From Pseudoips prasinana (lineage: Eukaryota; Arthropoda; Insecta; Lepidoptera; Nolidae): a DNA stretch of 64,000 nucleotides. This document shows, one piece after another, positions 1 to 9,992 of this stretch; position 1 is the first letter of the stretch, and each line of letters begins with the position of its first letter. Where the stretch lies: positions 19,052,001 through 19,116,000 of the forward strand of contig OX621260.1 of assembly GCA_951640165.1 (NCBI GenBank), written 5' to 3'. The notes below the pieces were generated by a model that searched no databases, was not told the DNA's origin, and saw only the letters and a program-made list of their open reading frames with translations. Both the position numbers and the translations under genes were made by a program.

Positions 1-663
1 AACGCCCGTACCGAATCGTACCGCCCCGCATGTGAACGCGGTCGGCGTGGTCGCAAACAATGCTGCTGTCGCGGCACACGTAAACAGTCCGAATAATAAC
101 GTTTGTCCCAGTAACAGATGTCGATGGCTCGGTGCTTTTCGGCTCGCACCCCATATCACGAAAGCCTCGAATCCGCCGAGCGTCACCATGCTTACGCATG
201 CGAGAGCTAATATGGGCACCGCCCATGATTCCGATCTCAACGCGCTTGGAGCTGGCAGGGTCGGTAACGGCACGATCGTTAAGTTCAATCGAGGTGTCGG
301 GGTCACGGTGGTCGACGTCGAAAGAGGCGATGAGGAAGAACTTCGTTCTGGAATCACAAAGTACTCGGTGCTCATCTCGAGGCGGTGCGCTTCCGTGCGC
401 GCGGGGCGTCGCGGCGGAGGTTCAGTTTGCGGCTGTTCGTCATTTTCGTCAACGGAGACGTTCTGGTCCTCGTAGTCCTGCTCGTAAGTCTCGTCGTACT
501 CGGTGTCTGCGTGGTGCATGGGCGAGGGCGCGTGGCGCGGCGCGTAGGCGGCGGGCACGCGCGGCGCCAGGCGGTCACCGAAGCGCGCGGCGCGGGCGCC
601 CGGCGCGGCGAGCGCGGCCAGCGTCGCCGTGGCCAGCAGCGCGCGCACCACTCGCTGCGCCAT
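1..663 (-). CDS. N-terminal exon of a putative class C G-protein-coupled receptor (partial)
   Basis: An ATG at 663-661 opens 221 codons with no stop, reading leftward off the window edge, so the 3' part is missing. Residues 1-25 form a signal peptide (MAQ, then a hydrophobic Leu/Ala-rich stretch, cleavage likely after GARA). About 120 residues of low-complexity ectodomain follow, rich in Pro, Asp/Glu and Ser/Thr; no Venus-flytrap ligand domain is visible. W147 begins a first membrane segment (~147-170), SHRHLLLGQ leads into a second (~184-204), and C212 in AFTCGAVRFG sits where class C receptors carry the conserved TM3 cysteine. This order fits the family 3 seven-transmembrane module, most like insect orphan or Bride-of-sevenless-type receptors. 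The product would sit in the plasma membrane. Subfamily is inference; the ligand is unknown. GC content is far above the surrounding repeats. Plus-strand open frames here are shadows. Confidence 0.68.
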   Translation of the reverse strand, partial: MAQRVVRALLATATLAALAAPGARAARFGDRLAPRVPAAYAPRHAPSPMHHADTEYDETYEQDYEDQNVSVDENDEQPQTEPPPRRPARTEAHRLEMSTEYFVIPERSSSSSPLSTSTTVTPTPRLNLTIVPLPTLPAPSALRSESWAVPILALACVSMVTLGGFEAFVIWGASRKAPSHRHLLLGQTLLFGLFTCAATAALFATTPTAFTCGAVRFGTGV

Positions 664-870
664 CAGGCCGCGCCCCTCAGCTGCCCGACTCTCGTTGCAG
701 ACACATCCGCACTCTTATCTCTGCAACAGACGAATACCGCGTGAGTCCCCGTCAACAGGTCAACGTGTCCGTCTCAACTTGAGTCGCGACGGAGTTCTGC
801 GATTACCGAACAAAGAATCTGCCGGCCGAACCGGTTCGACCGTCGCGTCGACGCACCTCCTAGGATCCCT
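664..870 (-). promoter_or_regulatory. GC-rich leader of the receptor exon with a candidate splice acceptor
   Basis: Immediately upstream of the start codon on the minus strand. The minus strand reads TTCGTCTGTTGCAG across 734-721, a pyrimidine-rich run ending in AG, so the exon may begin at 720 with a ~57-base 5' UTR. Alternatively transcription starts somewhere in 720-870; no convincing TATA or initiator was seen. No repeats are present. Confidence 0.35.
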
Positions 871-1215
871 AAGTTAACCGATTTGGTCTTCTTTGTCGTT
901 TTATTTTAGGTCGTTAAGATTGAAAAAGCCGAAGGGACGCCTACATTTCGAATGCCTTCTTGCATATGTAAGGAACGCAGGGACGTGATCACGAATTCCC
1001 TTATCTTGTTATATCACTATAGTGAGAATGTATGCAGTGACTTTTGTAAATAGCCGCTCTATCTGAATAGGCATTGAGTGAAGATACTTAGTTATCTATG
1101 TAGATTTTATTCTGAACACAAAATTCAAATATCGTTAGACAATAAAGTATGGATTATGGAGATGCAGTTTCACAAGTAAAAATAAAAGGATTAAGTATAT
1201 CTAAAACATTGTGCA
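871..1215. other. AT-rich non-coding stretch
   Basis: No open frame, terminal repeat or family match was recognised. Confidence 0.5.
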
Positions 1216-1290
1216 TCGAAAATATATAAAATGGAGCGTCCGTCTGTCTGTCCGTCGGTCACAAATATTGAAGTTATTTTTTATTTAGTT
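1216..1290 (+). mobile_element. Helitron-like 5' head fragment
   Basis: An A/T run followed by ATGGAGCGTCCGTCTGTCTG and an AATATTGAAG block resembles the head of the Helitron at 8731-9064. No 3' terminus was found before ~1440. Confidence 0.35.
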
Positions 1291-1487
1291 GATTCATATA
1301 AGAAAAACCAAATCTTTGCGAGTCTTCTAAGTTTATAAAACTAAATTTCTAAATCAGGAATTATAGTGGATTCCAATAGATTCTAAAATAAAAATCCTAT
1401 AATAAAAATTATGAAATTAATTTAGAAATAAACTAAGTTAGTCAGTCAGCTGTGTGGTGACGGCGACAAATATCAGAATCAGAATAT

Positions 1488-1695
1488 CATCAACCCATCT
1501 CATCCCGTGGGGGGCGTAGAAGTTGACCCGAGGGAATATCTACCAGAGGATGGGCAGCAGCTTCCTTCTGATTACTATGACCATCTTACTGCGATCGCCA
1601 ACCCGCCTGCCAAGCGTGGCGATTATGGCATATCCCACCAAGACGATTCTTGAGGGAGGCTTGTCCAGCAGGGGACTCATTTAGCTGTAATGATG
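1488..1695 (+). mobile_element. Repeat O copy (SINE-like)
   Basis: Starts ATCAACCCATCTCATCCCG, contains GCGATCGCCAACCCGCCTGC and ends in an ATGATGATG run. It is the reverse orientation of 32176-32395 and related to 53306-53440. No long open frame. Confidence 0.5.
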
Positions 1696-1785
1696 ATGAT
1701 GAAACTAAGTTATAAAATAATAATGTATATCCTTTGGCTATAAGATCAGGTCTTCGTTGGTGGATAACGTTTACGACGTACATTG

Positions 1786-1914
1786 GTACAGACGCCAGCA
1801 CATCAAGCTCCCCAATCCGTCAAATTTCCCCATTTGAAACTGAACCTTATGTTTTTGTGATAACGTTGAAAATCTATAAAAACATTGGACAGATTGGGGT
1901 AGCTGGCGTCTGTT
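1786..1914. mobile_element. MITE-G copy
   Basis: Left end GTACAGACGCCAGCACATC with the partly deleted inverted right end AGCTGGCGTCTG. The core AACCTTATGTTTTTGTGATAA matches the other ~141-bp copies (20368, 48845, 50357, 53119, 56199). Confidence 0.8.
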
Positions 1915-1989
1915 CTTGGGTGTAGATTTAGTAGAACTTTAAGGAGGACTTAAATAGGACAGTAAACACACATGCTCAGTATAAGATTA

Positions 1990-2380
1990 TGTCTGCCTCG
2001 TTGTTCTAGCGGTAGCGTGTTCAACCGCAGATAACGGGGTCTTGGGTTCAAAACCCGGGATGGGTCAAAAGTGATTTTGGGATTTCACTGTAAAAAGAAA
2101 AAAATCTTAATATCAACCCGAAGTCTGGGAGTTAGCAGTATTATAACCCCCGTGCCTCGAGCACGTAAAGCCGTCGGTCCTGGATCTGACTTCTTTCCGG
2201 TCGTGTCGCTAGTCGTCCTATCGGATCATGAGAGTGATGGAATAGAAAGTGCTCTTGTATTTGCACACACATTTGAGCACTATAATACGGGGTATATTAT
2301 AGTGCTCAAATGTGCATATGGCTAGTCTCCTTTGAGACTGGCCGCCGTGGTCGAAATTCGGCTAGGAGGACATTATTATT
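1990..2380 (+). mobile_element. SINE-A copy
   Basis: tRNA-like head with box-A-like TCTAGCGGTAGCGTG and box-B-like GGGTTCAAAACCC, the core GCACGTAAAGCCGTCGGTCC, and an ATTATT tail. Flanked by imperfect 9-base duplications ATAAGA(T/C)TA at 1981-1989 and 2381-2389, which supports insertion by target-primed reverse transcription. Pol III type II control boxes are expected to drive transcription. Confidence 0.82.
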
Positions 2381-2385
2381 ATAAG

Positions 2386-2793
2386 ACTACTTTTACCCGC
2401 GGTTATCCCGCGTTAAAATTTATAAATTATACATTTTAGCCTATGTGTTATTCGGATGTATAAGCTATATTACTACAAAGTTTCATCAAAATCCGTTGGG
2501 TAGCTTTAGCGTGAAAGAGTAACAAACTTCCATACATCCATCCATACTCACAAACTAAAGACAACGCCCGCACTAGGGACACTTATCTCTGTGTCGAGGG
2601 GTACTTTACAAACATAATAGACGGACACAAATTACCTACATCCAGACTCAGAACAACTATTTATGGGTCACCCAAATAGTTGTCCGGCATGGTCCTCGAA
2701 CCCGCGACACGGAGCGGCCAGGCGACTATCTTAGCCGCTGCGCCACATGTGCAGTCAATCGCCATAAGTCGCATTTATAATATTAGTAGGATC
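2386..2793 (-). mobile_element. Small Helitron, interrupted by SINE-F
   Basis: Minus-strand order: GATCCTACTAATATTATAAA head at 2793, then TTTGATGAAACTTTGTAGTA and CGCGGGATAACCGCGG near 2390-2400. The CTAG terminus itself is degraded. The 198 bp at 2559-2756 are foreign SINE-F. Confidence 0.65.
2559..2756 (-). mobile_element. SINE-F copy inserted in a Helitron
   Basis: On the minus strand it has the head TGTGGCGCAGCGGCTAAGAT, a B-box-like CGGGTTCGAGGACC, then CTGAGTCTGGATGTAGG and a tail ending GGGCGTTGTC. It splits the surrounding Helitron into two matching parts. Confidence 0.75.
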
Positions 2794-3564
2794 ATGTAAA
2801 AACTATTATTTCTGCCTAGGCTTAATTGACGCATTAAAATGGCTAACGATGAGACTAATTTATGTACAAAGTATAATGTATGTAAACGAAGTGACCCTTC
2901 ATTTAGTTTATAGTTTTCCGTATTATAACTTTTTGGTTTACAAACTTGTCTATGTATAAGGGACTGGTCGTTTATATTGACGGATTGGCAGCATGATAAA
3001 ATATGGAGATTCTGATAATTTCACGTTAAAATAATATTATTACAATCCTTAAATAAAAGTAATTTATAAGAACTGAAACTAATGAAACAGTAGCTCTTAA
3101 TGTTGTTTTTCTATTTACAGGTAAGTTGTAATGAAGTAATTATAAATAATGTTTTGTAAATATGCGTGTTAGTATGTAGTTCTTTAATAAAATAAAATAT
3201 TCTATTTACAGAGAAACACTTATAGTTATAGTTTTACTGTTCCCTAGATATCTAATAAATAAAATTTACATATTATATGTATATTAACTAGACTAAGCTT
3301 ACGCCATTATATCGCGGTAATTACGGTTTGACACGTAGTGTACCTACATGGCTTCTAGTAATTTCTTAAATGTCTCGTGTTTTTGCTTTAAGTGTAGAAC
3401 TAACCTATAGATAATCGATATATCAGTACAACACTTGCATTCCATCAGTTTCTATTTCTTTTTGAAGTGAGACCTTCTTTAGCGGCGTTATGCACTTTTT
3501 GGGATTGGTAAAAAATGTTACACTTGCGTCAGGACACGTGACCTGATCAAATATTCTTAAGACA
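2794..3564. other. AT-rich non-coding stretch
   Basis: No gene or recognisable element. Two CTATTTACAG motifs (~3111 and ~3203) look acceptor-like, but no exon could be attached to them. Confidence 0.4.
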
Positions 3565-3660
3565 GAGGCTTTTAAGCTATTGCATAGCTTCTATCGGCCT
3601 TGAGCGTGGGGACCGAATCCAGAAATTCCGTAACGAAAAAAACCAACACCCCCCACTCCG
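3565..3660. repeat. Short GC-richer repeat-like segment
   Basis: Contains AAGCTATTGCATAGCTT (7-bp inverted arms) followed by CGGCCTTGAGCGTGGGGACC and an A-rich then C-rich end. The composition differs from its surroundings and recalls a dispersed lepidopteran repeat. Single copy here, so weakly supported. Confidence 0.3.
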
Positions 3661-5089
3661 ATAAATACCAGAACTTTTAATGACTTTTTGAAATATCACG
3701 CTTGTCTCTTTAGTTCAGCAACCCGCATTTAGGTGGCATTGGTTGTATTGGAAAACTACCGTAATCAGCTGTTTGTGAGAAAGTATATAGGTGTATAGGT
3801 ATTTATCATCTACGTACAACAGTGAATATCTGTACTCGTATAATTTGTGTACAAAGTGTTGTAAATATGAATAAACAAAGTGCATTTATTAATGAAGAAA
3901 GTCACGAAAAAATAGTGAAATAAAATGAGTTAGTACTCTGTATACATTCATTTTATTATTATTATCACAAATGCAGTATTATAAAATAAATAAATAATTA
4001 TAATTGCATAAGTTGATAAAAAATGCTATTCAATAGCTTTACCGCGGCAGTCTCCGAGTGCCACACGTCTTTTTTTATTCACACTGGCCTTTATACTAGG
4101 TTTTTCGACTTCAAAAATGCTGCTGTCGTAGCATTTTTGAAGTCGAAAAACCTAAATTGAATTATAAGTGATAACCTAATTAATTTACAACAAGATCCCT
4201 TATAATTCTGTCTCTTTGGGTTCTACATTCCATCAAAGTAGCACTTCCTTTACCTACTTTTTTACAAACGTCACACAAAGGAGACTCAATTTTTTAAATT
4301 CTAAATGCAAACGATTTCAAAGGCATGTGGCCAGAACGAACCCATAGAGCAGTAACCATAAATAATGATTTCTATTTAGTGGCTAATAATTTTCTATTCA
4401 CAGGATGAAAATATTTGTTACTTAAAAAAAACAAATTTATTTCTTTATTTTAACGGCTGTCGCGTGAATAAGCAACAAAAATATTATGTTTAACATAACA
4501 ACAACACAATAATCTGAACGAAAAGATCCAAGGTGTCTTGAATGTAATGTAAAATATATCTTGTCTATAATAGATGGTTAGGAATTACGAGCTCCTATGG
4601 TTTGCTGTAACCCAAAAATATATCCGTTATAAAAGTTAAAATATTATTTAGTAATTTGGATAATTGAATAATGTCTGTTGTGGGTATGTGAGACCCAGGG
4701 TCATTATGGGTATTTACTTGTTCGGCTTGCTCCATCTCCGACCTTAATATTACCATCAGACAAGGCTAGGCTCAAACGCATTCGCCTCTTGAAACACCAA
4801 TATCATAATGGCTGGGTACCTAGTTACTCAGACATATTTAGATTACAAAATAAAAAAAAAGATCTATTTCAATCATTCATCAAATCAAATTCATCAATTC
4901 AGTAAAATCCATTCCAATTGTTTCAACTAATTACCGACAAAACTCGTTCATAGTGAGAGCAAGTAGGAATTTTAACATGTTATGTAAGAAACATGACTTA
5001 GACCCTTATTCATTCAACATTAAAACAGTGAAGCGGTATCTATTTCTATTTATTATGATTGTGAGGAGGTTAAGCTCCAAACAGTAGGG
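3661..5089. other. AT-rich stretch, mostly unassigned
   Basis: Apart from the hairpin at 4098-4153, nothing could be assigned. A short open frame at 4678-4905 shows no family signature. Confidence 0.4.
4098..4153. repeat. Perfect 24-bp-arm hairpin
   Basis: Arms 4098-4121 and 4130-4153 are exact reverse complements (starting AGGTTTTTCGACTTC) around an 8-base loop GCTGTCGT. Too short for a normal MITE; possibly a MITE remnant or a small-RNA-like hairpin. Confidence 0.8.
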
Positions 5090-5518
5090 CATTGTATAAT
5101 ATTATATTTTGACAACAACTACCCAAGAAATCATTGATCTGTTAATAATAATATAATAATATCCTGGGACATTTTTACACACGGCCATCTGATCCAAAAC
5201 TAGCAGAGCTTGTACTATGGAAACCAGAAATCTGATATACTACTTTTCTCTTGTAAATAAATACTTATATGTATAGATAATTAGAACAGGACAAACAGAC
5301 ATGTTCATGCACGCAAATATTTGTCCTGGGTGAGAATCGAACCCACGACCTGCGGCGTGAAAAGCAAGGATTTGCCAACCACGCCAACAGGCCCATCAAA
5401 TTGTAAGGAAATTATGTGCAAATAAAACATAATTTCCAAATCACGTCATCACCAAATCCAGTACGACATTGTATAATATTATATTTTGACAACAACTATC
5501 CAATAACTCATTGATCTG
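5090..5518. repeat. 52-bp direct repeats flanking a SINE-B
   Basis: 5090-5141 and 5467-5518 are 49/52 identical by eye (both begin CATTGTATAATATTATATTT). Between them lie a SINE-B and ~66 bp of other sequence. This is much longer than an ordinary target duplication. Confidence 0.75.
5142..5400 (-). mobile_element. SINE-B copy
   Basis: Minus-strand tRNA-like head GGCCTGTTGGCGTGGTTGGC and B box GGGTTCGATTCTC, middle CATGAACATGTCTGTTTGTC, tail GATCAGATGGCCGTGTGTAA and an AATAATATT-type end. Confidence 0.85.
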
Positions 5519-5855
5519 AAAATGTTAAATCACTTGGCACCTAAATAACACAAATCAGTGTTACAATAACGGCACAATTCCCTAATCCAACATGCGCCAG
5601 AACAAAATAAATCTACGCCAACCGCAATTCGTCTGTGAGATAGCTACAATATAAAGTATGCATCTTTCCTTAGAAGGGAACCTCTAACTCAGCGAATAGA
5701 TTACATAGACAGCTTCACGGAGCGGATCGTGACTTTGAACTTATTATCCGAATCAAAGTACACAGACACAACGTATTGTAGGCAGATTTGGTGCGAAAGT
5801 AACGGTGTGTGGATTCGCTCGCCCCATCCGACAATGTACAAGCGAAATAGGGCTG
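5519..5855. other. Unassigned non-coding stretch
   Basis: No open frame or repeat recognised. Confidence 0.4.
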
Positions 5856-5862
5856 CCAACTA

Positions 5863-6330
5863 AGAAGTACTAAATAAGTGGTTGTGGCCGTTAAATCCAA
5901 TGCGAGAGAGTCGAAGCGGCCCATGATATGTGGCATACAACATACAAAGCTGCCAGTGAGGTGCCGCTTCTGGGATCACGGCCCGTTGGAGTGGACTGTG
6001 GCCGTCCATGCAGAAGGTGGTCACAGGAAGAAGCCACTTGTGGTAGCTGCAGGTTGCCTACGCACAATGCATCGGGAGGCATCAACATCTTTGCCCCTCG
6101 GGGAGAGCTTCTTTAAGATGCATAGGTGGAATGAAAGGAGATGGTAGGAAATGATGGTGGTTCCGGATGAAGATCGTCTCGAGTTCCCGGAGCCATCACC
6201 CACAGCACCGAGAGGCTAGGCTACCGTGGTGGTTTTAGTGGGTAAACCACGGGGATTCCCACATACCCCATAATCTCCCCAACTCCGGGGACCTTTAAAA
6301 GGTTTCCACCACGTTAAAAAAAAAGGATTA
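5863..6330 (+). mobile_element. Truncated LINE 3' end with poly(A)
   Basis: Ends GTGGTGGTTTTAGTGGGTAA, a GGGGACCTTTAAAAGG block, then CCACGTT plus nine A. This is the 3' UTR style of R1-group non-LTR elements in Lepidoptera (recalled, not searched). A 7-bp CCAACTA duplication at 5856-5862 and 6331-6337 may mark the target site. The open frames inside carry no clear RT motif. Confidence 0.5.
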
Positions 6331-6346
6331 CCAACTAGGGTTGGAC

Positions 6347-6550
6347 TGCACGTGTGGCGTAGCGGCTAAGATAGTCGCCTTGCCGCTCCGTGTCGCGGGT
6401 TCGACTCCCGCGCCATACAACTATTTGTATGACCCATAAATAGTTATTCTGAGTCTGGATGTAATTTGTGTCCGTGTATTACATATTTGTAAAGTTTCCC
6501 GCGACACAGGGATTAGATTCCCTACTGCGGGCGTTGTCTTTTTAAATTAA
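6347..6550 (+). mobile_element. SINE-F copy
   Basis: Head GTGTGGCGTAGCGGCTAAGA, B box GGGTTCGACTCCC, middle TTCTGAGTCTGGATGTAATT, end GCGGGCGTTGTC. This is the best-preserved member of the family in the window. Confidence 0.8.
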
Positions 6551-6817
6551 AAAAAACAAAAAACTGTTTTTACTAAAAATAAAGTATATTCAGGTCTATG
6601 AAGAATATAAAGCAGTTTTTTTTAGGAAAAAGAACAGTTTTTTACTTATTTATTGTTTTAAATACTTATTTTTTAGAGCTTCTCGCACAACTTACTAATT
6701 TACAATCTTTGTGGCTGCGCTGCACTGAGCAGTTAACGCCCTCTAACTAAATAAATTTAAATAGCATAGTTTATTTTTGTTCAACAGTAAAAAGTATAAT
6801 TTAGTGAAAAGCAGTAT

Positions 6818-7374
6818 GATGATGTCCTCCCGACCGAATTTCGGCCACGGCGGCCAGTCTTAATGGAGACTGACCAATTTCGCAGGACATATTATAGTGC
6901 ACAAGTGTGTGCGCAAACACAGGGGCACTTTCTATTCCATCACTCTCATGATCCGATGGGACGCCGACCCGCCGACACGACCGGAAAGAGTTCAGGGCCT
7001 CTAGCACGAGTTCCTGCAGTTTACTTACTCGATCACACGTACGGTTTCGTCCAATACATTGAGCACCAGAATTTTAGTTCTTAATAGTTTCCGCAAGAGG
7101 CGCTGGTGCTCAATGTATGGGAGAAACTGTACGTGTGATCGAGTAAGTAAACTGCAGGAACTCGTGCTAGAGGCACAGGTACAGGACCGACGGCTTTACG
7201 TGCTCTCCGAGGCACGGGGGTGTAATACCGCCAACTTCCAGACTTCGGGCTGATACTGAGAAATTTCTTTTTACGGAAAAATCCCAAAATCACTTTTTGT
7301 CCCGACCCGGGATTTGAACCCAGGACCTCATTATCTGCGGTTGAACACGCTACCGCTAGACCAACGAGGCAGTC
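6818..7374 (-). mobile_element. SINE-A copy interrupted by MITE-P
   Basis: Minus-strand head CTGCCTCGTTGGTCTAGCGG at ~7374, core at ~7190-7210, tail GGCCGAAATTCGGTCGGGAG near 6830. A 180-bp foldback element at 6996-7175 splits it. Confidence 0.8.
6996..7175. mobile_element. MITE-P foldback element
   Basis: About 73-bp inverted arms (left GCCTCTAGCACGAGTTCCTG; right GGAACTCGTGCTAGAGGC) around a ~30-bp centre. Flanked by CAG at 6993-6995 and 7176-7178. The second copy at 50937-51117 is flanked by CTG, so both target sites read CWG. Non-autonomous DNA element; superfamily unresolved. Confidence 0.8.
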
Positions 7375-7696
7375 AAAAGCAGTATAATACCGTTCAAAAC
7401 AGTATAGTTGGCAACCCTAAAGCAAACGAGCATCATGCAACGGGACCTAGAAGTGTTATCTCAAATCACTTCCAAATCTGTACGCGAACAATATCTTATT
7501 ATTGTTTCATCTTGTTTTGTTCACGTAATCGATGCGTGCTTCGTAATCGATCTCACGTCTGTAATAAAGATATGCACCTCTCTCTGAATAGCAGCTAATA
7601 ACGGCGAGGATCGATTATGTCACGAAACTGCTCGGATTCTTACGTGATTGGTACACTTAGCAGTCGTAAATTATATATATCCTTAATAATTTGACA
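7375..7696. other. Unassigned stretch
   Basis: No family match recognised. A 94-codon open frame crosses the SINE boundary and is not supported as a gene. Confidence 0.4.
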
Positions 7697-8210
7697 GGCC
7701 TGTTGGTTAGTTGGCAAATGTTGCTTTTCACGCCGGAGGTCGTGGGTTTGATTCCCACCCGGGACAGATATTTGTGTGCATGAACATGTCTGTTTGTCCA
7801 GAGTCTGGGTGTAATTATCTATATAAGTAATAATATCTGGGGGACAATGTCACACAGATCATCCTAGCCCCAAACTAAGCAAAACTTGTACTATGGGTAC
7901 CAGGCGATGATATACATACTTATATAGATAGATAAATACATATATACATAGAAAACATCCATGCCTCAGAAACAAATATTCGTGCTCATCACACAAATAT
8001 TTGCACTTACCGGGATTCGAACCCAGGACCACCAGCTTCTTAGGCAGGAGCACTATCAACTAGGCTATGGTGACCGTCGATAAGTAGGTATGTATTTACA
8101 AATGAAAAGTAGTATATCAGTTATCTGGTTTTCATAGTACAAGCTCTACTTAGTTTGGAATCAGATGGCCGTGTGTAAATAATGTCGCAGGATATTATTA
8201 TTATTAATAT
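7697..8210 (+). mobile_element. SINE-B copy split by SINE-C
   Basis: Head and middle at 7697-7829, tail at 8080-8210 (TATCAGTTATCTGGTTTTCA ... GCAGGATATTATTATT). The break carries a 7-bp duplication ATAAGTA at 7823-7829 and 8080-8086. Confidence 0.85.
7830..8079 (-). mobile_element. SINE-C copy
   Basis: Minus-strand head TCACCATAGCCTAGTTGATA with B box GGGTTCGAATCCCGG, middle GCACGAATATTTGTTTCTGA, tail AGGATGATCTGTGTGACATT. It lies inside SINE-B with a 7-bp target duplication. Confidence 0.85.
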
Positions 8211-8665
8211 TATAAATGCAAAAGTAACTCTGTCTGTCTGTCGCTCTTTCACGCCAAAACTACTGAACCGATTTAAATGAAATTTGGTACACACATAGTC
8301 TAGCTAGAACCTAGAAAAAACATAGGCTATTTTTTATACGAAAACAGGGTTGTAAGGGGATGAAAGGGGGGATGAAAAGTTGTATTGAAGTATCGTAATT
8401 TTTTGAGCTGGAAGCTTGAAACTTCTTTTTTTGGCTGATGATTCGATAAAAATATATATGACATTCAAAGTTTGTAAAAGTTTTATCCTCAAGGGTGTAA
8501 AATATCCATAGGGAATTGGGGATGAAAATTCGTATGGAAGTATGTAAGGTTTATGTGAATGTTTTGTAAGTTTCCGACAAGAGACAAAGTATTAGAGATA
8601 TTCTGGTGTAATAATTACAGAGTCATTGATGAATGTGCGGACGATCTCGCGGGTAAACTATAACG
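8205..8665 (+). mobile_element. Degraded Helitron-like element
   Basis: Begins ATATTATAAATGCAAAAGTA with a TCTGTCTGTCTGTCG run and CACGCCAAAACTACTGAACC; ends near GCGGACGATCTCGCGGG, a decayed 3' hairpin without CTAG. Confidence 0.5.
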
Positions 8666-8730
8666 AGGAGCCTGAGAAGTCGAACTAGACTAGTCCGTAG
8701 ACTAGTTTGAAGGCGCGACTAAATTATTAT

Positions 8731-9064
8731 CTATACAAATAATCTATACAAATAAATAAAATTGGAGTGTCTGTTTGTAATATTGAAATAACCGGTTTTT
8801 ACAACATAAATATGAATACCTATATATACGGTACATACACCAAAATATTTTTTTTTACAATTTTTGTCTCTGTCTGTCTGTTTGTTCCGGCTAATCTCTG
8901 AAATGGCTGGACCGATTTTGACGGAACTTTTATTGGCAGGTAGCTAATGTAATAAGGAGTAACTTAGGCTACTTTTATTTTAGAAAATGTTTTTTATTTT
9001 ACTAAAAACAAAAAAAAACGAAATAAACTAATTAACACGCGGACGAAGTCGCGGGCACAGCTAG
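8731..9064 (+). mobile_element. Non-autonomous Helitron
   Basis: Starts near TCTATACAAATAATC and ends CGCGGACGAAGTCGCGGGCA, then CAGCTAG|T. It has the terminal hairpin, the CTAG end and an A/T-type target, but no inverted repeats or target duplication, as expected for rolling-circle transposons. No coding capacity. Confidence 0.8.
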
Positions 9065-9285
9065 TATAATCTATGATTAATCATAGATTATATAATAATT
9101 TATTGTATGTAAATTTAAAGATTTTCATTTTTAGCTGTAAACAACTTTTTTATGGCAGTTGTCCCAAGATATTTATTTACTAGCTGTGCCCGCGACTTCG
9201 TTCGCGTGGATGTCGGAACTTAACAATGTATTTTTTTGTGTATAGTGCTGTGGGAGGATACCGATACAATTTTTTTTTATTTAAT

Positions 9286-9891
9286 TTAGTGCTTCTTTAT
9301 TTTACCTGTGGAACCATCTGGAGCGTACACAAAAACGTTATTGGGGTTGTTTACGCGTGAAAGAGCTACGTATAGTTGACCATGGGAAAAGCATCCAATA
9401 CTTAGGTCCACCCCCGCAACGGATAATGTCTGGCGCTGAGCTTTATTAATCGTCATGGCATAACAGGGACTGACTGGGAATTGCACTGGTTTGAAAGCGA
9501 AAGGAAAGTTTTTAGGAATTATAGGTATCCTTGGACTAAAAACAATATCACCGGCGCCGCAACCTGTTAATATTTCAGCTTCGATAATGTTTTGCTGCAG
9601 ATTTGTGACTTTGAGCTGAGTGCCGTTACAAAGTTTGGGAGGACATAAATTTCTGAGGAGAATTATTGGTACACCGATTTTTAAAACTATTTTGTGGGTT
9701 GGAACTCCGGGTGTGCTGAGGGAATCCAAAAATTCTACCAGGTAGTGCGTGGCGTCATCTTCTTCCATAACTGTATTTATTGAGCTATATTCTTTACTAT
9801 TCCCGGACGCATGAGTCAATATTTTGAAATTAATTGCCGCAGCTTGGTCATTGCGGGGAGTCAAAATAGCTCGCTGATATGACACAGCCAA
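9286..9891 (-). pseudogene. Helitron helicase, C-terminal fragment
   Basis: A 201-residue open frame matching the C-terminal half of Helitron PIF1-like helicases. It shows LKIGVPIILLRNLCPPKLCN, then RIPIIPKNFPFAFKPVQFPV, YAMTINKAQRQTLSVAGVDL and HGQLYVALSRV (helicase motifs V/VI). In family members the middle motif usually reads INKSQGQ; here it is INKAQRQ. The ATPase Walker A and B motifs are missing, so this cannot be an active helicase. It lies just inside the element's 3' end, the normal place for the protein's C-terminus. Confidence 0.8.
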
Positions 9892-9992
9892 GAACCAGCT
9901 TAATTTCCCATGTTTGTGGTATCTCCGTACACAGAAGAAATTAGCTCATGCTGTGATGTAACGTAAGAGCAGAGATTACCAATCAAAATAAC

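Noticed and set aside
132..877. Long plus-strand open frames (216, 147, 119 and 82 codons)
   Set aside because: They are GC-driven shadows of the minus-strand receptor exon, rich in Arg/Ala with no domain signature.
1988..2065. tRNA gene candidates (A-box/B-box pairs here and at ~20 other places)
   Set aside because: All sit at the heads of SINE-A, -B, -C, -D or -F copies, lack a proper cloverleaf and acceptor stem, and are followed by SINE bodies.
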